A program made the translations under genes and the position numbers. Below the pieces are notes generated by a model that ran no database searches, had not been told where the DNA came from, and saw only the letters and a list, made by a program, of their open reading frames with translations. Shown here one piece after another: positions 1-6,343 of a stretch of 10,745 nucleotides of DNA. Every line of letters starts with the position of its first letter. Position 1 is the first letter of the stretch. The stretch comes from Dunaliella salina (Eukaryota > Chlorophyta > Chlorophyceae > Chlamydomonadales > Dunaliellaceae): contig MU069745.1 in the NCBI GenBank assembly GCA_002284615.2, positions 56,253 through 66,997 of the forward strand, given 5' to 3'.

Positions 1-563
1 ACACGTGTACACACACACACATGTGCACACGCATGTGCCCGGAAACACGCAGGTGGGAAAAGTATGCTTGGCCTGCATGCAAATCATTTTATAAGGCACA
101 TGCACTTGTCGTGTGCTCGCCTCTTGGCAAGCTTGCATCTTCCAAAGCCATTGCTCATCAGATGGGTAGCACCCAACATCCAAATGCCGTCTTGCAGAAT
201 GCTCTGGGAGAGGGAGCCTAGTGGGGGGCAAATGTGTTTGTGCCTCCCCAATGCCAGTAGATGAGGCCTCAGGTTGGATTGGGGACAAGTGTGATCAAGG
301 TGAGGCCTGAAGCAAAACTGCAATCAAGGCAAACCAATACAGAGTACAATGGAGACAGTCCATTGAATTGGTTTGGTGCATGACCCACTGTTCACCAGGG
401 GCGCTCATCTGCAATTCCTGAAAGCGAAATATGCTGCCATGCACTTGCGTGCATCAAACATCATGCTGAGCTGTGTCTGCGCACTCTGCTGTTGGGCAAG
501 CCTGACCGTATTTAAGCGTTCATGCTCCTGCATGCCAAGTTTGGTGCGTTGTGTGTGCACTTG

Positions 564-564
<1 letters not shown>
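1..564. other. Non-coding stretch, no gene seen
   Basis: The first 25 bases are AC/GT-rich (ACACGTGT followed by an AC run), probably the edge of a microsatellite. The rest is mixed sequence. Open frames here are short, overlap on both strands and have no coding character that I can see. The 373-660 frame is open only because it runs into the TG microsatellite. Confidence 0.6.
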
Positions 565-650
<86 letters not shown>

Positions 651-653
651 GTG

Positions 654-655
<2 letters not shown>
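565..655. repeat. (TG)n microsatellite
   Basis: About 90 bases of nearly pure TG dinucleotide, with one T doubling near 649-650. It runs directly into the GATT tetranucleotide run. Cys-Val or Thr-His open frames across it are repeat artefacts. Confidence 0.98.

Positions 656-696
<41 letters not shown>
655..696. repeat. (GATT)n microsatellite
   Basis: About ten uninterrupted GATT units directly abut the TG run, making a compound microsatellite. Confidence 0.98.
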
Positions 697-698
<2 letters not shown>

Positions 699-1010
699 TA
701 GGAAATGGGTCTTGCATCCATTTGCGAGCTCAGGGTTTAGGGATGACCCACACAGCTTTGAGCTGTGTGCGAGGGTTGTTGTGAGGTTTCAGACCCCGGT
801 TTCTCGTGTCTAACTGCTAGACTTTGAAGCTTGTTTGCGCTGCATGTGCCTCACATTATGACAGTCAATGCAACGATCCAGAGCACAGAGCATTTGTCAA
901 CTTTTGTTGCTTTGTTGTGCTAAATTTTATCACTTGCTCCGGCGGAGACACACCTGCAGCCAATAAGAAGTGTGGGTGCCAATTGCCATGCCATTTATTT
1001 AGCGGTGTTT
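697..1010. other. Non-coding stretch with one hairpin
   Basis: No supported gene. It holds a short plant-telomere-like string AGGGTTTAGGG near 732-742 and the hairpin at 749-769. The last 60 bases (GCAGCCAATAAG region) look like a degenerate first unit of the 52-bp repeat that follows. Confidence 0.55.
749..769. other. Perfect 9-bp hairpin
   Basis: CACACAGCT (749-757) and AGCTGTGTG (761-769) are exact reverse complements around a three-base TTG loop. It would form a stable stem in RNA or single-stranded DNA. No T-run follows, so it is not a Pol III or rho-independent terminator. Function unknown. Confidence 0.8.
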
Positions 1011-1160
1011 GCACTGCAAAGGAGCTGCACCTGCAGCCAGCACATGCTCTTTCATTTGGTATTGCACTGCGAAGCTGCACCTTCTACCAGCAAGTTTACA
1101 TTTATGTGGCACTTGCACCGCAGAGGTGCACATGCTGCCAGCAAATGGTACAGCAGCGAA
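1011..1160. repeat. ~52-bp minisatellite, three units
   Basis: Units begin at 1011 (GCACTGCAAAGGAGCTGCAC), 1064 (GCACTGCGAAGCTGCACC) and 1115 (GCACCGCAGAGGTGCAC), a period of 51-53 bases. Each contains a CAGCCAGCA/ACCAGCAAG/GCCAGCAAA block. Divergence between units is considerable. Several frames are open across it on both strands, which is a by-product of the repeat. Confidence 0.75.
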
Positions 1161-1237
1161 GGCGAGCCTGAATCCTGATGAGACCAAGTGCTGGGCCACG
1201 AGGCTGTCGAGGTGCGCTTGGAAAATAAGGTTAAATT

Positions 1238-1566
1238 CAAAATGAGGTGATCCGTGTGGGAAACCACATAGGAGGCTTGGAGATTTGCTTTGGGATGAGG
1301 GGTTTCTGTGGGGATAACGACAACGCAGGCTGTCTGGGTTCACCTTGGAATGAGGGCGTTCTAAGTGGGAAACAACATTGGTTTGCATTGGTTGGTAGCC
1401 TACAGCCCAAGTCTCTGGCTGAGTACTGGTGAAACCCAACCAGCTTTCACAAGGCTCGTACCATGGTGCGCATTGAAATGAGGTGATCTGTGTGGGAAAG
1501 GGCAACGGATCATGGCATGGAACGGAATGGGGTGGGGCTCTGAAGTGAGGCAGTGAAGAACGGTAT
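1238..1566. repeat. Degenerate dispersed repeat, no gene
   Basis: A motif of the form AATGAGGTGAT..GTGTGGGAAA recurs near 1240, 1290 (GGATGAGGGGTTTCTGTGGG), 1349 (GAATGAGGGCGTTCTAAGTG) and 1480 (AATGAGGTGATCTGTGTGGG). Spacing is irregular, so it is an old or fragmented array. The 168-codon minus-strand open frame across 999-1505 begins at a TTG and has no recognisable domain, so I do not call a gene. Confidence 0.5.
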
Positions 1567-1594
1567 CACTTGATTAGGGTTGGCCAATTCCGTA
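1567..1594. repeat. Left end of element 1: TSD + TIR
   Basis: CACTTGAT (1567-1574) is the left target-site duplication. The terminal inverted repeat TAGGGTTGGCCAATTCCGTA (1575-1594) follows directly. A further AAGG after one mismatched base also matches the other end, making the TIR 25 bp with one mismatch. The TIR contains the palindrome TTGGCCAA. Confidence 0.92.
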
Positions 1595-1719
1595 TAAGGT
1601 ATAAGACGGCGTAAAATATGATATACAGGCCATATGAGACGGCAGTAGGGTTTCCAGGGGGGGGGCTCCGCATCCGTTTCTGTGTAAGCGTCTAATACAG
1701 TAAATTTCGAGTGCCTTAG

Positions 1720-2036
1720 AGAGCGACCCTTCAACGAACCGCCGAGAGGCTGGAATTTGAATTGCTCTCAAAGCCGAGCGGAGCTCTTTATGAATTGTTG
1801 CGTGAATTGAAATGCTTCGAAGTATGTGGGGTCATGGTTCAAGTGCCCCTGCATGAGTGGCTCAGGCAAGGGAAAGTGTATCAGTACAGAGCACACCAGC
1901 AGCAAACACGGCTGCAGAATATGTAGGCACAGGTAGTTTAGCAGGAGGAGGTGCAAGTGAGACAGAGGGCTCTGCAGCAAGGAGCAGCACAGCAGGGAAT
2001 ACAGTTGTGACAGCTGGAGCACCAAGTAGCGTAAAT

Positions 2037-2069
<33 letters not shown>

Positions 2070-2132
2070 ATAGCAGCAGCACCAGCACCAGCTGAGGAAG
2101 AAGCAGACATGGAGGTCGATACATGTCTGTGA
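1720..2132 (+). pseudogene. Decayed Q/A-rich coding remnant in element 1
   Basis: No family recognised. One frame is open from 1720 to the TAG at 1924 (68 codons), with a protein-like stretch containing SKPSGALYELLRELKCF and later VPLHEWLRQGKVYQYRAHQQ. The same frame stays strongly Gln-rich beyond, interrupted by TAG 1939, TGA 2008, TAA 2032 and TAG 2071. A second frame is uninterrupted from GTG 1857 to the TGA ending at 2132: Ala/Ser/Thr-rich, ten alanines from the GCA run, then an acidic tail EEEADMEVDTCL. A stop (1854-1856) lies just before it. A plausible reading is a coding exon with one old frameshift near 1850, or a spliced exon, but neither is shown. It may be the tail of a hAT transposase or captured host sequence. 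There is no good ATG. Confidence 0.35.
2037..2066. repeat. (GCA)10 trinucleotide run
   Basis: Ten perfect GCA/CAG units inside transposon 1, followed by a degenerate CAA/TAG/CAG/CAC tail. It reads as poly-Ala, poly-Gln or poly-Ser/Leu depending on frame and strand. It accounts for the Leu-rich minus-strand frame that runs across the transposon boundary. Confidence 0.97.
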
Positions 2133-2361
2133 GCATGGTGCCTTTGAAACTTGTAGGCTGCCCTAGCCTTGCAAACCTCCACTTTTTGGTGCAACAAGAT
2201 TGGGTAGGCATGCTCAGCTCTATGAGAGCTATAGAATGACCCCCCCCCCCCTTTGACTTAATTATGAGAACTTCCAAATTTTGAATCATACGGACTCTAC
2301 GAATATACGGCCGCATCATACACTTGTATGCATGTACTATATTGTGTATGAAAACTCCTTG

Positions 2362-2389
2362 TACGGAATTGGCCAACCCTACACTTGAT
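2362..2389. repeat. Right end of element 1: TIR + TSD
   Basis: TACGGAATTGGCCAACCCTA (2362-2381) is the exact reverse complement of the left terminal repeat and is followed at once by CACTTGAT (2382-2389), identical to the left flank. Confidence 0.92.
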
Positions 2390-2545
2390 GTGTGATGGCA
2401 CCGCTTAATGTGTGATAGTACTGCTTGATTTGTGATGCACCTCTCGAACAACAAGAGCATCACATCACTTGAAGCATAGTACCTTTTGACGTGTGACGCT
2501 CGGTGATGCACCACTCAAACAACAATAGCATCACTTAAAGTCAAA
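2382..2545. repeat. Short tandem repeats holding the target site
   Basis: Units of about 22 bases: CACTTGATGTGTGATGGCAC, CGCTTAATGTGTGATAGTA, TGCTTGATTTGTGATGCAC. These are followed by a 71-bp-spaced pair (2432 and 2503) of GTGATGCACC..CTC.AACAACAA.AGCATCAC. Closing up the transposon joins the left-flank ATCACTTGAT to this array, so it is the interrupted host locus. A related piece, ACTTAAAGCGTAGTACCTC, lies at 3875-3893. Confidence 0.7.
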
Positions 2546-2553
2546 ATTTTGAC
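2540..2553. other. 14-bp perfect palindrome
   Basis: GTCAAAATTTTGAC is fully self-complementary. It could be a dimeric protein site or chance in AT-rich DNA. Nothing nearby assigns a role. Confidence 0.5.
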
Positions 2554-2668
2554 ATGACGTCCTCTACTTTTTTTTAACCTCCTGGCTGTGGACACAAAGA
2601 CACGAGAAGGTGTGTGCACAGAAAGGTGTTCTCCTCAGACACCTCACTGAGAGTCAGGCTGGGCATGC

Positions 2669-2985
2669 ATGTTTGAGATAATGAAGCAACAGCTCCTCCC
2701 CCTTCTGAGCATGCAGGACTTCATCCTAAGGAAAGCCAAGCAACCCTGCATACTCAGTTTGATCCAGGGGGGGCCCAAGGTAAGGGGCCAGGAGTCTGTC
2801 AGAATCCCTGCCAGAGTGGGGTCCTCGGGAAGCCCTCCCCCGGCTTCCCTGACCCACAGCAATGGTTCAGCATTTCATCAGGAGCATTTCCAGGGGGGGT
2901 CCGGGAGGCTGGCGTTGTGGTCCAGCCAATTGCCCATTTTGGCAGGGAAATGACGAGTAACCAAGGCTTTGCAATGTGTGAATGA
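2669..2985 (+). CDS. Possible small two-exon gene, unknown product
   Basis: Not recognised. Exon 1 would run from ATG 2669 to AAG 2779 (37 codons, starting MFEIMKQQLLPLLSMQDF and ending QGGPK). It stops at a good donor, CCCAAG|GTAAGG. The 80-nt intron (2780-2859) ends in a pyrimidine-rich acceptor, CTTCCCTGACCCACAG. Exon 2 (2860-2985) continues in phase for 41 codons (QWFSISSGAFPGGV...) to TGA 2983. The coding phase is preserved across the junction, which supports the model. Without splicing, the first frame also stays open to TAA 2953, giving an unrelated 94-residue reading that ends LPILAGK. No signal peptide, membrane segment or domain is seen. The 78-residue product is short, so it could be part of a larger gene, a gene fragment, or chance. 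Confidence 0.3.
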
Positions 2986-3240
2986 ATTGGAGAGCCAATT
3001 TAAGCGACGACTTGAATAAATTATTTTGTTGAAATGCCATCATTGAGACATTCTGGAACGCAGCAAGCATTCAAACAAACTGGCAGCTGGGCCACTCGGG
3101 GCACCAGGTGAGCTCCCATTCAGCAGGAAATCAAGCTCATTCTATCAGGGTGCTGAGTGGAGCACTGAGGTAAGATCCTTGGTTTAAGTTGTTCCCAGCT
3201 TTGACCGAGCCGCAGGAGCGCGCACACCTACACTGGGTCC
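2986..3240 (+). other. Spacer with splice-donor-like sites
   Basis: Two strong donor-like sites occur: CACCAG|GTGAGC (donor at 3108) and CACTGAG|GTAAGA (donor at 3170). Before the first, one frame reads ETFWNAASIQTNWQLGHSGH with no stop back to about 3033. However, the other two frames are also open here, so coding cannot be assigned. It may be an exon of the same locus as 2669-2985. Confidence 0.2.
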
Positions 3241-3888
3241 CCAAATTTGGCAGGGCATACCGCATAGCATGTTGACCATTACGCAATATTTATCTTTTTT
3301 CAAGCTTTGCGTAATGCACAAGAATTTGTTTTGAGATGCGAATTAGGTGAATTTTCGAATTTTTTTCAAAGAATTTGGGTGCATAATGGGGGGTGCGCAA
3401 TTAATTTATTCAATTCGAAATAAAAGGGTGCGTACTGGTCACAATTCTCTACGATACTTGTTGAACTTACTAAACAACACCTCATACTCAGATAATGGCC
3501 AGATGCTGCGCATGCCTAATTTCCGGTCTTGCACCACTTTTGCCTCGCAAATGCGCTCATGCTCTAAGCGCTTTGGGGCCAATTTTCACCCCCCCCCCGT
3601 TTTTCACTCCGATGGGTCAGGTTGTTTGACACAAAAAGTACCTAGGATCCAAAAAATGGTGCCAATTCGGGTCAAAACATGCATCATGGCACCCAATTCG
3701 CAGGGAACCTAAAATGCCTCAAAATATGCTCCTGGCTCACCTGCAATACCTCCTCCCCACTCTTTTTTATGCAGAAATGCCCAAAAAAGTCACCAGACTA
3801 TTCTGCATACAAAGAAGGCGGGAACCCATCTGCTTCATTATCTCCCTCTAATTTTGCTTAACATGCCCATCCTGACTTAAAGCGTAGT
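3241..3888. other. AT-rich spacer, no supported gene
   Basis: The stretch is AT-rich with A/T homopolymers and a C run near 3590-3598. It holds the inverted repeat at 3277-3316 and a second one, TTTCGAATT (3353-3361) with AATTCGAAA (3412-3420). A GGGTGC motif occurs at 3378, 3391 and 3426. The 121-codon + frame at 3347-3712 starts at GTG and has no recognisable domain. This could be an old transposon remnant, but I find no paired ends. Confidence 0.45.
3277..3316. repeat. 10-bp inverted repeat, 20-nt loop
   Basis: CATTACGCAA (3277-3286) is the exact reverse complement of TTGCGTAATG (3307-3316), around a T-rich loop. It could form a hairpin or be an internal part of a decayed mobile element. 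Confidence 0.7.
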
Positions 3889-3913
3889 ACCTCATGATGG
3901 GTGATCATGAGGT
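3889..3913. other. Perfect 10-bp hairpin
   Basis: ACCTCATGAT (3889-3898) and ATCATGAGGT (3904-3913) pair exactly around a GGGTG loop. It sits next to sequence related to the repeats at 2466-2497. Function unknown. Confidence 0.75.
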
Positions 3914-4209
3914 TTCAGCAGGATGCCACAAGGGAGTGGATTTTTGATATGGTTGTACGATGGGAGGTTGCTCTGGGATGGAGTATGGTTTGGAACGGTC
4001 ACTCCTTGAATGAAATGATGGACTTGCGAAATGCTCGGAAGGGGGAGAGAGGTAACTGTCAGAGGAGGAGGCTAGGCTCGGAGGATGCGCTTTGGGACCT
4101 CTGTGACCCTCTACATAAGGTAACAAGGTTACAGAAGAGGCCTCCAGTCAAAACGAATGCCTGCTAGCCTGTTCATAAAAAAAAGAGCAATTCATAAAGA
4201 AAGGGACCT
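3914..4209. other. Weak open frame and degenerate repeat unit
   Basis: A + frame from ATG 3907 stays open to 4167 (QQDATREWIFDMVVRWEVAL and onward, Trp-rich). Its second half, from about 4037 (AGGTAACTGTCAGAGGAGG), is a diverged unit of the 104-bp tandem repeat that follows, so at most the first 45 codons could be unique coding. A donor-like GAGAGAG|GTAACT lies near 4050. No family is recognised and I do not call a gene. Confidence 0.3.
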
Positions 4210-4469
4210 GTGACCCTCTACAGAGCACCTTGTTTGAGAGGTGCTCAACCCCCCCTGGTTTAACCCAATAGAGGTGACTGTCAGAAGAGGCTTTGAGGAA
4301 CCGCTTTTGGGCCTCAGTGACCCTCTACAGAGCCTTGTTTGAGAAGTGCCCAGCCCGCCTGGTTTTGACTAATAAAGTTGATTGTCAGAGGAGGCTCAGA
4401 AGGGCCGCTTTGGGGCATCTGTGACCATCTACAGAGCCTTGTTTGAAAAGTGCCCAGCCCGCCTGGTTT

Positions 4470-4498
4470 TGAATGATTAGGGTTCGCACAAACGTTAT
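4470..4498. repeat. Left end of element 2: TSD + TIR
   Basis: TGAATGAT (4470-4477) is the left target duplication. The terminal repeat at 4478-4498 begins TAGGGTTCGCACAAACG and is 21 bases, exactly inverted at the other end. Confidence 0.88.
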
Positions 4499-4640
4499 AG
4501 TTATATATAACGTTATATTTATAACATAAGTATATAACCCGTATATTTGAGTTTGGATCTTGTTATGTTATACGTTATAAAGTTATACGTTATATACAAC
4601 GTTATAAATAACGTTGTATATAATGTTATATAACGTCATA
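4491..4640. repeat. Left subterminal AACGTTATA repeats
   Basis: About 150 bases built from overlapping ACGTTATA, TATAACGT, GTTATATA and TATACAACG words on both strands. Such clusters inside hAT termini are known transposase-binding regions; assigning that role here is inference. They can also fold back on themselves. Confidence 0.75.
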
Positions 4641-4738
4641 TTCGAAGAAGTTCACTCTGAACTTTCACGATTTCGTGGTTGCAACCCTTTGAGGCGCGGG
4701 AAAGTGCAGCACAGCTTAGGCAGGCTAAGCTGAGCTCT

Positions 4739-5053
4739 ATGTCCAGTGGTAGGAGAGTCCGCGTTAAGTATTGGGCATGGTTGAAGCCTGTGTTGATGAG
4801 GAAAGGCCCAGGCAAGCCTCTGCAGTGCAGGCTGGTGTGCAACAGGGGCGGGGAGGCAGTGTGTGGGAAGGACCTGGCCAGTGACAACTCTGCCAAGTCT
4901 GCCAGGGACCACATTTACACATGGGGTAAATGCAAGGGCCTGCGTGTGGAAGCAGGCCAAGCATCTCTGCGCGTTGAGCCTGGCAAGGAGCAGCAAGGGC
5001 AGCAGCAGCAGCAGATGCTAGGCAAGCGCACTTTCACAGGGAGCTTTGTATAA
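4739..5053 (+). CDS. Truncated hAT transposase-like ORF (BED-like finger)
   Basis: 104 codons from ATG 4739 to TAA 5053. The frame is open upstream to 4661, so an earlier start or 5' splicing is possible. Residues 5-15 (RRVRVKYWAWL) are basic and aromatic, followed by C30, C34, then H58 and C65 within DHIYTWGKC. This spacing resembles a BED zinc finger (C-x2-4-C ... H-x3-5-H/C), the DNA-binding domain at the N-terminus of many hAT transposases. Here the first pair is CxxxC and the last ligand is Cys after five residues, so it is non-canonical. A Gln run (QQGQQQQQ) near residue 90 precedes a short basic end. The ORF lies wholly inside transposon 2. The several-hundred-residue RNase-H-like catalytic core expected of an autonomous element is missing. 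It could encode a DNA-binding regulator or be a non-functional remnant. Confidence 0.4.
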   Translation: MSSGRRVRVKYWAWLKPVLMRKGPGKPLQCRLVCNRGGEAVCGKDLASDNSAKSARDHIYTWGKCKGLRVEAGQASLRVEPGKEQQGQQQQQMLGKRTFTGSFV

Positions 5054-5212
5054 GGATGTTTTACGCGCTTGGCGCAAACTCTGACTTTCAGACACCCTTT
5101 TTTAATCACCAACTCATTTTTTGCTCTAAGTAAATTGGGTTAACGGTCTCTATTCATTGAGAGCTATCCAGTGATACCCTTGAAGTTGCGATTTGCTGAA
5201 CTTAAAATCTGA

Positions 5213-5265
5213 GTATACAACGTATATAACATTTATAACGTTATGTAACGTTATATAACGTGAAA
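5213..5265. repeat. Right subterminal AACGTTATA repeats
   Basis: TATACAACG, TATAACATTTATAACG, TTATGTAACG and TTATATAACG repeat the left-end words in the same and opposite orientations, about 15-65 bases inside the right terminal repeat. Confidence 0.75.
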
Positions 5266-5277
5266 CCATTTCGCCAC

Positions 5278-5306
5278 ATAACGTTTGTGCGAACCCTATG
5301 AATAAT
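5278..5306. repeat. Right end of element 2: TIR + TSD
   Basis: The 21-base inverted repeat (5278-5298) ends in CGAACCCTA and is followed by TGAATAAT (5299-5306), after which the interrupted 104-bp repeat resumes with AAAGTTGATTGTCAG. Confidence 0.88.
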
Positions 5307-5456
5307 AAAGTTGATTGTCAGAGGAGGCTCTGAAGGGCCGCTTTGGGGCATCTGTGACCATCTAGAGAGCCTTGTTTGAAAGGTGCTCAACCCCCTGGAT
5401 TAACCCAATAGAGTTGACCGTTAGAAGAAGCCCAGAAGAGCCGCTTTGGGGTATCT

Positions 5457-5640
5457 GTGGCTTTTCCTTCAAAGCCCTGTTTGACAGGTGTCTAACCTCC
5501 CATCCATCCCTACAGAGGTGCAATAACCCTTTGTACTATCCCTACAAAGGTGCAATAACCCTTTTCTTCAGAGCCCTGTTTGACAGTTGTCCAACCTCCC
5601 ATCCATCCCTACAGCGGTGCAACAACCCTTTGTACTGTCA
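5457..5640. repeat. Short pyrimidine-rich direct repeats
   Basis: CATCCATCCCTACAGAGGTG and its variants, followed by CAATAACCCTTTGTACT, occur near 5502, 5540 and 5604. They alternate with TTCTTCAGAGCCCTGTTTGA at about 5468 and 5563, making a 95-100-bp two-part repeat. It appears to derive from the end of the 104-bp array (GCCTTGTTTGA block). No gene. Confidence 0.7.
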
Positions 5641-5696
5641 TGGCATATTCCAAATCAAGGACTTCGATGCACAGCCAGCGTGCTTTAAGGAAAGTC

Positions 5697-5785
5697 CAAA
5701 CAGTCAGGTTACAGGTTGAAGGTGTAAAAAAGTCTTAACAGTCAGGTTACAGGTTACAGGTGTGAGAAAGTCTCAACAGTCAGCC
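5697..5785. repeat. CAGTCAGGTTACAGGTT direct repeats
   Basis: AACAGTCAGGTTACAGGTT occurs at about 5699 and 5739. A third partial AACAGTCAG follows near 5775, and the spacers GTGTAAAAAAGTCT and GTGTGAGAAAGTCT are related. Period about 38-41 bases. Confidence 0.75.
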
Positions 5786-5792
5786 CTGGCAC

Positions 5793-6343
5793 TTGAATCA
5801 AGCAGAGGGCAGTGAGGCAGCCAGTATGTGGCAGGGGCTGCGTCATGATACTGCTTTCAACCTAGAACGTGGTCAGGGAACAAAGGTATGTTGTCTGTGC
5901 CCCCCCCCCCCCCCCCCCCACCCCCAAGAGGACCTCCAGAGCATGATTTTGGAAAATAGTATATTACCTGTGCTCCCACCTCCCCAAATTGGACCATTTA
6001 AGGGCATGGATTGAGAAGGGAGCAAGAGGCAGAGGAAGCAGCGTAAGTGGCAAGCTGGCATGGGCCACGTAAAAGGGCTTTGGACTTAGACTGGGAAAGA
6101 CCTGAAGACAGGGCTTTTAAGGTCAGGACAAACAGACTGTTCATGCTCATGAAGAAGCAAAACAAGGAGGGGGGAAACATTGAAATGTGGAGGCAACGAC
6201 GCTCAACTAGGGGCTTGCAAGTGCTAGGTTGTGAGGTGGCCAAGGTCAAGGGGGAGTGGAGCGAAGCACGCAGTTCCAGTCTTGGTGCAAAATGCAATTT
6301 TGCCATGGCGTCCATGGCTCCAGCCAAAAAGCCTCACCGTCCC
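5793..6343 (+). CDS. Weak candidate coding region, unknown product
   Basis: Two protein-like + strand segments. The first (5793-5885) reads SEAASMWQGLRHDTAFNLER and stops at a good donor, ACAAAG|GTATGT, in phase 0. The second is the frame open from GTG 6047, whose most coding-like part is about 6090-6343. It contains WERPEDRAFKVRTNRLFMLM, then a basic KKQNKEGG stretch and LGCEVAKVKGEWSEARSSS. A possible acceptor CTTTTAAG|GTC at 6121 would keep phase 0 but lacks a strong pyrimidine tract. A 20-base C run lies between the segments. No ATG, domain or family is recognised. It may be exons of a longer gene, a decayed gene, or chance. Confidence 0.2.
5900..5925. repeat. Poly-C tract
   Basis: Twenty C residues, one A, then five C. 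Length is likely variable and error-prone in sequencing. It would lie in the putative intron between the two candidate segments around 5885 and 6122. Confidence 0.95.

Larger units (their letters stand above)
1575..2381. mobile_element. Non-autonomous hAT-like DNA transposon 1
   Basis: An 807-bp element with 20-bp perfect terminal inverted repeats (25 bp with one mismatch) flanked by a perfect 8-bp target duplication, CACTTGAT. What is seen: both TIRs, both duplications, and tandem-repeat sequence on the right that lines up with the left flank once the element is removed. What is known: 8-bp duplications and TIRs starting YAGNG are typical of the hAT superfamily; TAGGG fits. No DDE-type catalytic region or hAT dimerisation domain is visible, so the element would need a transposase supplied in trans. 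The interior holds a G run (1658-1666), a C run (2240-2252), a (GCA)10 run and a decayed Q/A-rich open region. Another 8-bp-duplication superfamily is possible but fits the terminal sequence less well. Confidence 0.85.
4478..5298. mobile_element. hAT-like DNA transposon 2, internally deleted
   Basis: An 821-bp element with perfect 21-bp terminal inverted repeats (4478-4498 and 5278-5298). It is flanked by 8-bp duplications that differ at one base: TGAATGAT on the left and TGAATAAT on the right. The equivalent spot in the previous repeat unit reads TGACTAAT, so the right copy is probably the original form and the left copy has one later change. The YAGNG terminus and 8-bp duplication point to hAT. 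Just inside the ends are dense ACGTTATA-type repeats, which recall the subterminal transposase-binding repeats of hAT elements. The GC-richer middle carries a short ORF with a BED-finger-like pattern, consistent with an internal-deletion derivative that kept only the transposase N-terminus. The catalytic and dimerisation parts are absent. Confidence 0.85.
4210..5456. repeat. 104-bp tandem repeat, four units, one split
   Basis: Units start at GTGACC(C/A)TCTA: 4210 (107 bp), 4317 (104 bp), 4421 and 5353 (104 bp). Shared blocks are CCTTGTTTGA.A.GTGC, the ACTGTCAGAGGAGGCT type block, and CCGCTTTGGGGCATCTGTGA. The unit at 4421 is interrupted by transposon 2. Removing the 821-bp element plus one 8-bp duplication leaves 103 bp, matching its neighbours. 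A diverged partial unit precedes at about 4037, and the array decays after 5457. No coding function is apparent. Confidence 0.9.

Noticed and set aside
732..742. AGGGTTTAGGG as interstitial telomere repeat
   Set aside because: It is only about one and a half units, so chance is sufficient explanation.
999..1505. 168-codon minus-strand open frame
   Set aside because: It starts at TTG, overlaps two repeat regions and shows no recognisable domain or splice structure.
1768..2514. 248-codon minus-strand open frame, Leu-rich
   Set aside because: It crosses the transposon boundary and target duplication at 2381-2389, so it predates nothing functional. Its Leu run is just the GCA repeat read in reverse.
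3347..3712. 121-codon frame in the AT-rich spacer
   Set aside because: It begins at GTG, crosses an inverted repeat and a C run, and shows no family resemblance. A resemblance of the GGGTGC motifs to some transposon ends was too loose to use.
2533..3882. ACTTAAAG direct repeats as an 8-bp target duplication of a third hAT element
   Set aside because: The sequences just inside (TCAAAATTTTGACATG and the reverse complement CAGGATGGGCATG) do not match as terminal inverted repeats. The words belong to a dispersed repeat.
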